A model generated the notes under the pieces. That model saw only the letters and a program-made list of their open reading frames with translations, was not told the origin of the DNA and did not search any database. From NCBI GenBank assembly GCA_037133495.1, contig JBAXOA010000025.1:1-45585 (forward strand): 45,585 bases of DNA. Direction: 5' to 3'. Both the position numbers and the translations under genes were made by a program. The stretch is from JAAFHB01 sp037133495 (lineage in GTDB: Bacteria; Bacteroidota; Bacteroidia; Bacteroidales; Prolixibacteraceae). Positions 1-7,863 of this stretch are shown piece by piece; the stretch's first letter is position 1, and the number at the start of each line of letters is the position of its first letter.

Positions 1-27
1 CTAAAAATAGCGATAAATATCTATATA

Positions 28-1539
28 TCAAAATATTAAATTATAGAACCTCCCTGAATAAAACCGCCCTGTCATCGCAACAACCATATTTTCAATTCTG
101 GAAGGCTTGGATAAAGCGACTTTGACAACTCCACTGGTTACCGAAACAATCGATTCCATTCGGAACCGGCAAGTATCATTGCCGGGGAAAATCCATTCAT
201 CGGGTTTTTTAAAATAATCACGGGCAAACAGATTTGATGGTTTATCCACTTTAGGAAATGGAGTCAGCAATCCTTTTTGTACCCCAGTGGTATCCATCCA
301 AAAAGCGTAATCAAAATATGGATAAATAGTCGGATTCAACAAACTTTCAGTTAAGATATCAGCTCTGTCGTGTAGCAATTTAGCTGAATTACTGCCTTTG
401 CAACTAATTTTATCATAAAAATCGAGCTGATGCCATGAATTCTTTATTTCATTCATCAGGGAATCATTTATCTCCTTTGCCAGATTTTTTAGTCTTGTTT
501 CATTTTGGTCTCTATACCAAAATGCGTTGGATACAAAGAAAATAAACAGTATGATAAAGCTTGTACCAAAGAACAGTGATACTGCAGAATTGATTAGGGT
601 ACCCGATGTGACCTGCTCTGTCGCCGACATCACCTTGAGTTTTATAAAAGGTAATCCCAGAATTATAAGAGAAAGAACCATAAATATAAGTATGACAACC
701 CATGGAGCCACTACTTTTTTCGACTGATCAAGTAATTCGGTTTTGACAAGGCCGCACATATACCAGGTTTTTTTGTCGACTTGCATCTGACATACAAACA
801 GTTTATACTGATTATTGGATATGGAAATATCATGAGTTGTGACACCCCGGATCGTCACCTGCCCTTTTTTCGATTGATTTGCAAGATCAAAAGACTCAGA
901 AAAATTGACTTTTCCGAAAATGCTTTCCTCACTTTTTGCCTGGACGGTGAGTTCGTTAAAAGCCAGGGTAGGCTTGCCGGGAAGTGTTGAATAGATGATG
1001 TTGTCATCAACAATCAGAATATAATCATTGAAAACATTTCGCTGCAAGAAATCCGACATCAGCACATCATATCTGGTCTTGAATTGTATTTTATTCTTTG
1101 TATATTTCTTGTATTTTTCTCCCAACACAAGTCGAAAATACAAGAAGTCAGACATTGCTTCAGGATTTACATTTATTATAGAATCGGCTGGTACTTCACC
1201 TTTTTCAGCTAATCCGGAGCTGGCATAATCAAGGTTAAAATTATAATATTGAATATCTTTTCGCACTTTCAGCATAGCCAAAAAATTTTCCTCCGGCGAA
1301 TCATTCTCTTTTGACAAATCAAGCAGGTAACCAATATATTCGGATGCATTTGTACCCATTGATTTGACTTTAACCTGCAGATTGTGGCTCATCTGTTCAA
1401 GAATCCTGGACTTTGTTGTAATGATATGTTCTTCTTTGTTTTTTGTGTATACTTCAATATAAAGATAATAGCCAACAGCAAAGATGATTAATGTAGTAAT
1501 AATGATATACAAATTCCGGTTTAATTGTTTTTGTTTCAT
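28..1539 (-). CDS. Membrane protein with two extracytoplasmic sensor-like (Cache-type) regions, apparently lacking an output domain
   Basis: The 503-residue product has a TM segment at about residues 9-30, a first extracytoplasmic region at about 31-275, TM segments at about 277-300 and 318-342, and a second extracytoplasmic region to the end. The second region has the look of a Cache domain (an RDYF motif followed by a W, a SIVSVTSG stretch, then a VVAMTG strand). Such proteins normally return to the cytoplasm through another TM and carry a kinase, cyclase or methyl-accepting domain, but this one stops within the outer domain after a GRFYSGRFY doublet. No frame reads on past the stop within the 27 bases left, so either the gene is naturally short or its 3' part is lost. 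The ATG at 1539 opens the longest frame and puts the TM at the N-terminus. Ligand and partner are unknown. Confidence 0.6.
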   Translation of the reverse strand: MKQKQLNRNLYIIITTLIIFAVGYYLYIEVYTKNKEEHIITTKSRILEQMSHNLQVKVKSMGTNASEYIGYLLDLSKENDSPEENFLAMLKVRKDIQYYNFNLDYASSGLAEKGEVPADSIINVNPEAMSDFLYFRLVLGEKYKKYTKNKIQFKTRYDVLMSDFLQRNVFNDYILIVDDNIIYSTLPGKPTLAFNELTVQAKSEESIFGKVNFSESFDLANQSKKGQVTIRGVTTHDISISNNQYKLFVCQMQVDKKTWYMCGLVKTELLDQSKKVVAPWVVILIFMVLSLIILGLPFIKLKVMSATEQVTSGTLINSAVSLFFGTSFIILFIFFVSNAFWYRDQNETRLKNLAKEINDSLMNEIKNSWHQLDFYDKISCKGSNSAKLLHDRADILTESLLNPTIYPYFDYAFWMDTTGVQKGLLTPFPKVDKPSNLFARDYFKKPDEWIFPGNDTCRFRMESIVSVTSGVVKVALSKPSRIENMVVAMTGRFYSGRFYNLIF

Positions 1540-1862
1540 TGGGGGAATTATAAAATTCGGTTAATTTCAGAGCTTAAGCCAGGCAATTATAGGATAATAA
1601 ATATCCAAAAATAAAGATACTTCACCGGAGAGGCTATATCAAGCGAATTGCTATTTTTTTTTATCCAAATAGTAAAAATTTCATTCACGTGAAATATTTC
1701 GTTTTTTAATACCTTAAGCTAAAAATCATTATTAAATTCTCAACAAAAAGGAAGGAAAAAAATAATTTAAAGACTTAACAATATGATGATTTGAAAATAA
1801 TCAAATATGTATTTTTGTCAATTAAAACAAATCTATTTAATTGACAATTAATACATTATGTT
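1540..1862. other. Intergenic region between divergent genes
   Basis: This 323-base AT-rich stretch separates the sensor-like gene on the minus strand from the glucosaminidase gene on the plus strand. I see no ORF with coding character and no RNA gene. The only element I can support is a promoter-like pair near its right end, listed separately. Confidence 0.6.
1790..1817 (+). promoter_or_regulatory. Putative Bacteroidota promoter for the glucosaminidase gene
   Basis: TTTG at 1790-1793 and TATTTTTG at 1810-1817 match the -33 (TTTG) and -7 (TAnnTTTG) elements of Bacteroidota promoters. The 16-base spacer is a little shorter than usual. It would give a leader of about 40 bases before the ATG at 1863. 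Confidence 0.4.
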
Positions 1863-2369
1863 ATGAATCCAAAAGATTTTGTTTCCAGTTATTTACCTTT
1901 TGCGAAGGAAACTGAAGAGAAAACCGGCATTTCGGCAATTGCTATTCTTGCACAGGCCGCATTGGAGAGCGGTTGGGGAAACGCGGCACCGGGTAATATG
2001 TTTTTCGGAGTAAAAGATACTGATGGTATAAACGGGAATGAGCAACTATTAACCACTACCGAGTATAGCCAGAGGAGTGATTTGAAATTTCCTGAGATTA
2101 TTTCAGTCACTCCGGTGGTAAAGAATGGTCAGAAATATTTTAAATATATTGTCAAAGACTACTTTCGGCAATATGAAACCCCGGAACAGGCATTTACTGA
2201 CCATGCAACCTTTTTCTTAAATAATCCGCGATATGAATCAGCATTGACAGTCAAGTCAGATCCGTATCAATTTATTGATGCGATTGCGATCGCAGGTTAT
2301 GCCACTGCCCCTGATTATGCAACGCTTTTAAAATCGGTGGCAAAATCGGTTGAAAATGCATTGGCATGA
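1863..2369 (+). CDS. Glucosaminidase-domain (GH73/FlgJ-type) peptidoglycan hydrolase
   Basis: The 168-residue protein is essentially one glucosaminidase domain, which cleaves N-acetylglucosaminyl bonds in peptidoglycan. The segment TGISAIAILAQAALESGWG (residues 21-39) is the family hallmark, with Glu35 as the expected catalytic acid. Further typical features are the NMFFGVK motif and a YRQYET-like segment (here FRQYETPEQAFTDHATF) before the C-terminal helices. There is no signal peptide, no TM and no LysM or SH3 domain, so export would need another route, or the enzyme acts after lysis. It stands alone, facing ychF tail to tail. A phage or island origin is possible for a signal-less stand-alone enzyme, but no phage genes adjoin it. 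Confidence 0.85.
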   Translation: MNPKDFVSSYLPFAKETEEKTGISAIAILAQAALESGWGNAAPGNMFFGVKDTDGINGNEQLLTTTEYSQRSDLKFPEIISVTPVVKNGQKYFKYIVKDYFRQYETPEQAFTDHATFFLNNPRYESALTVKSDPYQFIDAIAIAGYATAPDYATLLKSVAKSVENALA

Positions 2370-2446
2370 TCGATTTTAAACCTTGATGGTCAGTTCCAAT
2401 CATATAAATAAACTGTTGAAAGGAACCATATCCGGAAGTGAATTAC

Positions 2447-2481
2447 TCATGCATTTCAGACATTAAATCTGAAATGCATGA
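2447..2481. terminator. 14-bp hairpin spanning the ychF stop codon
   Basis: A perfect inverted repeat has arms at 2447-2460 and 2468-2481 and a 7-base loop. The ychF stop (2456-2458) lies inside the left arm, so the last codons of ychF (Met-His-Phe-Arg) form one side of the stem. It sits between convergent genes and could end transcription from both sides, but no clear T-run follows on either strand. Confidence 0.5.
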
Positions 2482-3556
2482 TATCGCTATCCTGGACGAG
2501 ATAATCCTTGCCTTCAATGTAGATCTTGCCAACTTCGCGACAGGCGGATTCTGATCCAAGTTTTACGTAATCGGTATGTTTAATCACTTCAGCACGGATA
2601 AAACCTTTCTCAAAATCGGTGTGGATAATGCCCGCAGCTTTGGGGGCTTTAATGCCTTTTACAAAAGTCCAGGCACGGCTCTCATCGGCTCCTGTAGTGA
2701 AATAGGTCTGGAGGTTAAGCAATTTGTATGCCGAATGAATTAGCTTGTTGACTCCAGGTTCGTCGAGTCCAAGATCTTCAAGAAACATTTGTTTTTCTTC
2801 GTAAGTCTCTAAACCTGCAATATCTGCCTCTGTTGCTGCAGCGATAATCAGAATTTCAGCCTTTTCGTCTGCAATAGCTTCCTGGAGCTGTTGCGTGAAT
2901 TTATTCCCCTTTGAAGCCGATGATTCGTCAACATTGCACACATACAACACCGGTTTTTTTGTAAGGAGGAAAAAATCATGAATTAAAGCTTCCTCATCTT
3001 CATGAAGTTCAACGGTACGTGCGCTCTTTCCGGTAAGCAAGACCGCCTTAATTCGTTCGGCAATAGCCACAGTTCGTTGAGCGATTTTGTCGTTGCCAAC
3101 TTTTGCCTGTTTTTGCAATTTAGCAATCCTGCTCTCAACAGTTTCAAGATCTTTTAACTGCAATTCAATATCTACGACTTCCTTATCCCGAACTGGATTG
3201 ACTGAACCATCAACATGAATAATATTATCGTTCTCGAAACAGCGAATAACATGAATAATGGCATCTACTTCACGAATATTGGCCAAAAACTGATTTCCAA
3301 GTCCTTCACCTTTGCTAGCACCTTTTACCAATCCAGCAATATCTACAATTTCAACCGTGGTAGGAATAACTCGTTTTGGATGATCGATTTCTGCCAATTT
3401 GATTAATCTCTTATCCGGGACGGTAATTACACCAACATTAGGTTCGATCGTACAAAAAGGGAAATTTGCTGCCTGAGCCTTTGCATTAGACAAGCAATTA
3501 AAAAGGGTCGATTTTCCCACATTAGGAAGTCCGACTATTCCACACTGTAAAGCCAT
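2456..3556 (-). CDS. ychF: Redox-regulated ATPase YchF (Obg-like)
   Basis: This 366-residue protein is the full usual length of YchF/OLA1, a cytoplasmic ribosome-associated P-loop ATPase of the Obg-related family. Visible motifs are GLPNVGKST (residues 8-16, G1), DIAGLVKGAS (G3), and NVDE in place of the GTPase NKxD motif; that change explains why the family prefers ATP. The C-terminal TGS-like domain ends in the conserved MHFRFNV. The start at 3556 gives the canonical MALQCGIVGLPNVGKS beginning. It is monocistronic, with the next gene divergent and a TAATTTTG box just upstream. The identification is secure; the family's role in translation and stress response is general knowledge, not visible here. 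Confidence 0.97.
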   Translation of the reverse strand: MALQCGIVGLPNVGKSTLFNCLSNAKAQAANFPFCTIEPNVGVITVPDKRLIKLAEIDHPKRVIPTTVEIVDIAGLVKGASKGEGLGNQFLANIREVDAIIHVIRCFENDNIIHVDGSVNPVRDKEVVDIELQLKDLETVESRIAKLQKQAKVGNDKIAQRTVAIAERIKAVLLTGKSARTVELHEDEEALIHDFFLLTKKPVLYVCNVDESSASKGNKFTQQLQEAIADEKAEILIIAAATEADIAGLETYEEKQMFLEDLGLDEPGVNKLIHSAYKLLNLQTYFTTGADESRAWTFVKGIKAPKAAGIIHTDFEKGFIRAEVIKHTDYVKLGSESACREVGKIYIEGKDYLVQDSDIMHFRFNV

Positions 3557-3581
3557 TATAAAAACTATTTATTTAAGTGTG

Positions 3582-3589
3582 CAAAATTA
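3582..3589 (-). promoter_or_regulatory. Putative -7 box for ychF
   Basis: Read on the minus strand this is TAATTTTG, an exact TAnnTTTG match, 25 bases before the ATG. I see no -33 element at the right distance, so it is only a candidate. Confidence 0.35.
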
Positions 3590-3670
3590 CTAATTTAGCC
3601 GAATAATTTCTTTATAATTGCAACCCTATCTGCTTCTATTTATATGTAACTATTAATAAATTAAACTTCT

Positions 3671-4483
3671 ATGAAACTATTATACACCTTAATACTGGTT
3701 TTGAACATCATAACCATTCAAGCGATTGCTCAGGACCGGATTATAAAGACGACAAAAGACACTATCAATTGCAAAATCAAAGAGATCGGCGATGATGAGA
3801 TTAAATATACACAAAATGAGTATAAGGGTGATGTCATTTTCGGTATTGACAAGAATAAAGTCAGCCGGATTATTTTCAGCGATGGTAAAGAGCTGACTTT
3901 TAAAGATTCGATGTACGATCCGGCAAAATATGATAAGCAGCTTAAAAATGCATTAAAAGTTGGGTTTTTATCTCCCCTTTTTGGTGCTACCAGTTTTACT
4001 TTTGAACATAGTATTAAACCGGGTAGCAGTATAGAAGCAACATTGGGAATTATTGGACTTGGAACTAATTTTACGGGCAATTCACCAGGGGGAGTATATT
4101 TGAAATTTGGCTATAAATTCATTAAAAGCCCTGACTTTTATCTGAAGGGAATGCAATATTCGCATATTTTAAAAGGAGCATACATCCGACCGGAGGTATC
4201 ATTCTCGACTTATAGTGCCAAATCAGATTTGATGTACGATTATGCTGGCAACCTGATTTCAGGTGGGAATAAAACTGATACAAATACCATGTTTGCGATT
4301 ATGCTGAACTTTGGCAAACAATGGGTATTTCAAGACCGGTTTTTGATCGACTGGTTTACAGGTGTCGGTTATGGATTTGGAACCGCGAATATCGATAATC
4401 CTTTTCATTACGCATTTTTGGGAGGAAGTTCTGGTTCCGCATTTGCAATAACATCAGGATTAAGAATCGGAATTCTCTTTTAG
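3671..4483 (+). CDS. Secreted or outer-membrane protein of unknown function
   Basis: The 270-residue product begins with a clear Sec signal peptide (about residues 1-20, ending in AIAQ). It continues with a short basic/acidic region (about 21-85) containing an IFSDGKELTFKDS segment. The rest (about 95-270) alternates glycine-rich and aromatic stretches and closes with SGLRIGILF, which resembles the last strand of a small outer-membrane beta-barrel. I do not recognise a named family. It lies 66 bases before the ECF sigma gene on the same strand and could belong to the same transcript, but no promoter or terminator between them settles this. Outer-membrane location is inferred from the strand pattern. 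Confidence 0.7.
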   Translation: MKLLYTLILVLNIITIQAIAQDRIIKTTKDTINCKIKEIGDDEIKYTQNEYKGDVIFGIDKNKVSRIIFSDGKELTFKDSMYDPAKYDKQLKNALKVGFLSPLFGATSFTFEHSIKPGSSIEATLGIIGLGTNFTGNSPGGVYLKFGYKFIKSPDFYLKGMQYSHILKGAYIRPEVSFSTYSAKSDLMYDYAGNLISGGNKTDTNTMFAIMLNFGKQWVFQDRFLIDWFTGVGYGFGTANIDNPFHYAFLGGSSGSAFAITSGLRIGILF

Positions 4484-4549
4484 TAACTTAAACCTTTTAC
4501 AGGAAATAAAGTCTGAAAAGAGTACAACCTATAATTGTAGTCAGCGATA

Positions 4550-5101
4550 ATGGATTTGAACGAGAAGGAGCTTATTGCCAATCTTAAATCCGATGGAAAC
4601 AGAGAAGTTGCTTTTCAGCAACTGGTGAGAACTTACCAGGAGAGGCTTTATTGGCATATCCGAAAAATCGTTATGAATCACGATGATACCGATGATATTT
4701 TGCAAAATGTATATTTGAAGGTTTGGAAAAATATCGATGGTTTCAGAGAAGATTCCTCACTTTTCACCTGGCTCTTCCGTATTGCAACCAATGAATCGTT
4801 GAGCCATTTGCAAAAGAAGCGACGACACTCAGTGTTTTCAATGAATGAGATTAGTGATTATCTTACAGAATCACTGGAAGCAGATGTTTATTTTGAAGGG
4901 GATGAAATTCAGAAAAAACTTCAGTTAGCAATAATTCAACTACCTGAAAAACAACGAATTGTATTCAATATGAAATATTTTGACGAGATGAAATATGAAG
5001 AGATGTCGGAGGTGCTCCATACCTCTGTCGGAGCCTTAAAAGCCTCATTTCATTTCGCAGTAAAAAAGGTTGAAGAATATTTAAAAGAAGATCGTAAATA
5101 A
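4550..5101 (+). CDS. ECF-type RNA polymerase sigma factor
   Basis: The 183-residue protein is the right size for an ECF sigma-70 factor. Region 2 spans about residues 20-93 and includes YQERLYWHIRK, DDTDDILQNVYLKVWKN and the TWLFRIATNE segment used for promoter melting. Region 4 spans about 120-180 and includes the LPEKQRIVFNMKYFDEMKYEEMS helix pair and the recognition helix around TSVGALKASFHFA. It is followed after 42 bases by a single-TM protein and then by a small exported helical protein, which is the usual Bacteroidota layout of sigma factor, anti-sigma and periplasmic sensor. The regulon is unknown; autoregulation of the operon is likely but not shown. Confidence 0.93.
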   Translation: MDLNEKELIANLKSDGNREVAFQQLVRTYQERLYWHIRKIVMNHDDTDDILQNVYLKVWKNIDGFREDSSLFTWLFRIATNESLSHLQKKRRHSVFSMNEISDYLTESLEADVYFEGDEIQKKLQLAIIQLPEKQRIVFNMKYFDEMKYEEMSEVLHTSVGALKASFHFAVKKVEEYLKEDRK

Positions 5102-5143
5102 TCATTAAACCATTTACGATCAAATTTGTCAAACAGGTACAAA

Positions 5144-5605
5144 ATGAAAGAAACAGACGAAAATATTGAAAATTTGTTCGGTGACATCAAGAAAACTGAA
5201 CCATTTCGGGTTCCTGAGGGATACTTCGAAACGTTTCCTGAGCGACTTAAAATAAGGATTGAGAAAGAGGAATATTTGTCCGGTAAAAGATCATTATTAT
5301 ATTACCTCAAGCCGGCATTGTCGGTCGCCGCGAGTATTGCCTTGGTCATGTTGCTGGTGTATGTTCCATTCAAAAAATTCGTTCCTTCAGACAAGGGATT
5401 TATAGTTCAAAAACAAAATTCATTAACAAATATTGATTCTTCCGGCACTATTCCAATAGCATTTATTTCCTATTTTTCGGAAGGGCAATTTTTAGCCGCG
5501 TTTTCTGATATGAGTGCTCTCGAATCAGAAAAGATATCTTCGGACAAACTAGCCGATTATATTGCAGCTAATTACAATGATTTTGACATTATTGCAAACA
5601 ATTAA
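5144..5605 (+). CDS. Probable membrane anti-sigma factor
   Basis: Starting at the ATG at 5144 (an upstream TTG at 5126 would add six residues), the product has 153 residues. It has an acidic N-terminal part with the segment PFRVPEGYFETFPERL (about 20-35), a pattern often seen in small membrane proteins next to Bacteroidota ECF sigma factors. A single TM helix follows at about 56-76, then an extracytoplasmic tail of about 75 residues. There is no visible HxxxCxxC zinc motif, so it is not a ZAS-type anti-sigma. The call rests mainly on topology and on position between the sigma gene and the exported sensor-like gene. Confidence 0.6.
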   Translation: MKETDENIENLFGDIKKTEPFRVPEGYFETFPERLKIRIEKEEYLSGKRSLLYYLKPALSVAASIALVMLLVYVPFKKFVPSDKGFIVQKQNSLTNIDSSGTIPIAFISYFSEGQFLAAFSDMSALESEKISSDKLADYIAANYNDFDIIANN

Positions 5606-5614
5606 TGCGAAAAT

Positions 5615-6082
5615 ATGAAGACAAGTATATTAATGATCGTAATGCTGCTGATTTCATTTGCTGGAATTGCTCAGAGGCAATTCGATCCGCAAACTCTTGA
5701 GCTAATCAAAACCAAGAAAATTGCATTTTTAACTGAAAATATTGGATTAACATCTCAGGAGGCACAGAAATTCTGGCCGGTTTACAATGAGCTCGAGAAA
5801 GAGCGGTTTAAGCTAATGGATAAAAAAAGGGAGCTTGAGCAACAGAGTGATACTCCGAAACCAGGAATGAGCGAGGCTGACTATCGTAAATTAGCAATTG
5901 AAATTGCCGCAACACATGGCAAAGAAGGAAAATTAATTGAAGAGTACAATATTAAAATCCTAAACGTTCTCTCGGCTGAAAAAGTCGTAAAGCTTTACCG
6001 TGCAGAAGCAAAATTCAGGGCTTATTTAATGCATGAATTTCGTAAAGGACAAGAAGATAAAAAAGAGAGCGAAAGTAAATAG
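5615..6082 (+). CDS. Exported helical protein, 'sensor of ECF-type sigma factor' type
   Basis: The 155-residue protein has a signal peptide (about 1-19, ending GIAQ) and then an almost wholly helical, highly charged mature part. The segment LTSQEAQKFWPVYNELEKERFKLMDKKREL resembles the Spy/CpxP-like periplasmic proteins found in Bacteroidota ECF operons, where they are annotated as sensors of the sigma factor. It starts 9 bases after the putative anti-sigma gene, so the two are almost certainly cotranscribed. A strong hairpin terminator follows at 6108-6151, marking the end of the operon. Function is inferred from context and composition. Confidence 0.65.
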   Translation: MKTSILMIVMLLISFAGIAQRQFDPQTLELIKTKKIAFLTENIGLTSQEAQKFWPVYNELEKERFKLMDKKRELEQQSDTPKPGMSEADYRKLAIEIAATHGKEGKLIEEYNIKILNVLSAEKVVKLYRAEAKFRAYLMHEFRKGQEDKKESESK

Positions 6083-6107
6083 TTGGTTAAGTAAATATAG
6101 TTTTGGT

Positions 6108-6158
6108 AAAGAGGTTGTCATAGAAAACGCAAGTTTCAAGACAGCCTCTTTTATTTAT
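6108..6158 (+). terminator. Terminator of the ECF sigma operon
   Basis: Arms at 6108-6119 and 6140-6151 (AAAGAGG and CCTCTTT ends) pair over 12 positions with one T-G position and a 20-base loop. A T-rich tail (TTTATTTATT) follows directly on the plus strand, 26 bases after the last stop codon of the operon. Confidence 0.75.
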
Positions 6159-6241
6159 TCCCCTTGGTCAGAGCAAGTTTTCTGGATCACATGAAAAAGT
6201 TGAGGGGAACAAATTCCTAAGCTGTATTTTAAAGAATTATT

Positions 6242-6270
6242 TTATTGAAAAACCTTATTTTTTTCAATAA
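6242..6270 (-). terminator. AT-rich hairpin, possible hisS terminator
   Basis: A perfect 11-bp inverted repeat has arms at 6242-6252 and 6260-6270 and a 7-base loop, about 120 bases beyond the hisS stop on the minus strand. The stem is AT-rich and the distance is long, so termination is uncertain. Confidence 0.35.
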
Positions 6271-6392
6271 ACCTTAGTAGCTTTGATGTGAACAATATCT
6301 AGCTCAACCCTATTTACCTTATTGATATGAAGATAGAGATTAATAATTTGAACACCATTAATTACTGTAAAGGCAGAGGATTATTTCATGAT

Positions 6393-7766
6393 TTATAAAG
6401 AATGCGATAACAAAATAGCCTCCAGTTCCCCAATTTTGACAAGCTGCTGATTGCCGGTTTCCATATTCTTTAACGTAATCATTTCAGCTTCTATTTCTGA
6501 ATCGCCTGCCATGGCAACAAATTTCACCCCTTTACGATTGGCATAATTCATTTGTTTTTTCATTTTATCACCATCCGGATAAATCTCACTGCTAATACCT
6601 GCAGCTCTCAATCTGGTCAAAACCGGCAGACAGTAACGCACTTCTTTTTCTCCGAAATTTACAAACATCACTTGAGTAGCTGCAATGGCCTCTTTCGGAA
6701 ATAAGTCAAGTTGCAACATTACATCATAAATTCTGTCGGCACCAAAAGAGATTCCAACTCCTGAAACTCCTGGAAGTCCAAATATTCCGGTAAGGTCGTC
6801 ATATCTCCCGCCGCCGGTGATGGAACCGATCTCAGCATCTTTCGATTTCACTTCAAAAATTGCTCCGGTATAATAGTTCAAACCTCGCGCAAGTGTCAAA
6901 TCCAGTTCTACATCAACCCTGAGAGAAGTTGTAGCCAGGTAATTAAAAATCGTGCGCATCTCATCAATACCCTTTGCACCTATCTCTGATCCCCCAATTA
7001 CCTGCTCAATCTGGTTTAATTTATCTTCATTGCTCCCGTTTAATTGCAAAATCGGCTGTAGTTTAACAATTGCCTTCTCACTCACACCTTTCTGAGCCAA
7101 CTCCAGATTAACTTTCTCAATTCCAATTTTATCCAATTTATCGATTGCAACAGTAATATCTATTATCCTGTCGGCTTCACCAATAGTTACTGCAATTCCA
7201 GCCAGAATTTTCCGGTTATTAATTTTTATTACAACATTTATCCCAAGATTACTGAAAATTTGGTCAACGATCTGGATTAGTTCCAACTCATTCAGTAAGG
7301 AATCGGATCCAATTATGTCAACGTCGCACTGGTAAAATTCGCGGTAACGCCCTTTTTGAGGCCGGTCTGCCCGCCATACCGGCTGGATCTGGAACCGACG
7401 AAAAGGGAAGGTAATATCATTTTGATTTTGAACTACGTACCTGGCAAAAGGAACCGTAAGGTCATAACGCAGCCCTTTTTCTGATATTCTGGTCGTAAGT
7501 TTTGAGCTGTTGGGTTCCGCTAATTCAGACTGATTTACAGCAGCCATGTAGTCACCGGAATTTAATATTTTGAACAACAGCTTATCACCCTCTTCACCAT
7601 ACTTCCCCATCAACGTAGATAAATTCTCCATAGCAGGCGTCTCAATCTGCTGGAAACCATATAATTTGAACACATTCTTCACTGTATCAAAAATATAATT
7701 TCTTCTGGCCATCTCATTTGGAGAGAAATCGCGGGTTCCTTTAGGTATGGAGGGTTTCTGAGCCAT
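6393..7766 (-). CDS. hisS: Histidyl-tRNA synthetase
   Basis: The class IIa synthetase charges tRNA-His with histidine in the cytoplasm. From the ATG at 7766 the product has 457 residues, the usual bacterial length. An upstream in-frame start at 7793 would add nine residues with no family support. Visible motifs are GTRDFSP at the N-terminus, RYDLTVPFARY, the motif 2 region RPQKGRYREFYQCD, the histidine-specific LARGLNYYTG, and the motif 3 region ITGGGRYDDLTG. The C-terminal anticodon-binding domain follows (about 370-457). It is monocistronic, separated from the TonB receptor gene by a strong terminator, with a TAACTTTG box about 25 bases before the start. Confidence 0.97.
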   Translation of the reverse strand: MAQKPSIPKGTRDFSPNEMARRNYIFDTVKNVFKLYGFQQIETPAMENLSTLMGKYGEEGDKLLFKILNSGDYMAAVNQSELAEPNSSKLTTRISEKGLRYDLTVPFARYVVQNQNDITFPFRRFQIQPVWRADRPQKGRYREFYQCDVDIIGSDSLLNELELIQIVDQIFSNLGINVVIKINNRKILAGIAVTIGEADRIIDITVAIDKLDKIGIEKVNLELAQKGVSEKAIVKLQPILQLNGSNEDKLNQIEQVIGGSEIGAKGIDEMRTIFNYLATTSLRVDVELDLTLARGLNYYTGAIFEVKSKDAEIGSITGGGRYDDLTGIFGLPGVSGVGISFGADRIYDVMLQLDLFPKEAIAATQVMFVNFGEKEVRYCLPVLTRLRAAGISSEIYPDGDKMKKQMNYANRKGVKFVAMAGDSEIEAEMITLKNMETGNQQLVKIGELEAILLSHSL

Positions 7767-7790
7767 GCTATTGCTAATAAATTTAAGTTG

Positions 7791-7798
7791 CAAAGTTA
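7791..7798 (-). promoter_or_regulatory. Putative -7 box for hisS
   Basis: On the minus strand this reads TAACTTTG, an exact TAnnTTTG match lying 24 bases before the ATG at 7766. No well-placed -33 box is visible; the region upstream is the terminator hairpin of the preceding gene. Confidence 0.4.
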
Positions 7799-7809
7799 GG
7801 GATTATTCC

Positions 7810-7838
7810 CAAAAAAAAGGGTGCCCAAATGGACACCC
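7810..7838 (-). terminator. Rho-independent terminator of the TonB receptor gene
   Basis: Read on the minus strand, an 8-bp GC-rich stem (GGGTGTCC / GGGCACCC with one G-U pair, arms 7831-7838 and 7819-7826) closes a 4-base loop. A run of eight or nine Ts follows. A further perfect 6-bp hairpin (7845-7860) lies between this and the stop codon. Confidence 0.88.
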
Positions 7839-7863
7839 TCCTGCGGAAATGATAATTTCCGTA

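Larger units (their letters stand above)
6083..6392. other. Intergenic region between convergent genes with two hairpins
   Basis: The 310 bases between the ECF operon and hisS contain two inverted repeats, listed separately, and otherwise no ORF or RNA gene that I can support. Confidence 0.6.

Noticed and set aside
1863..2369. Glucosaminidase gene as part of a prophage
   Set aside because: No holin, tail or other phage gene adjoins it, and both neighbours are ordinary chromosomal genes.
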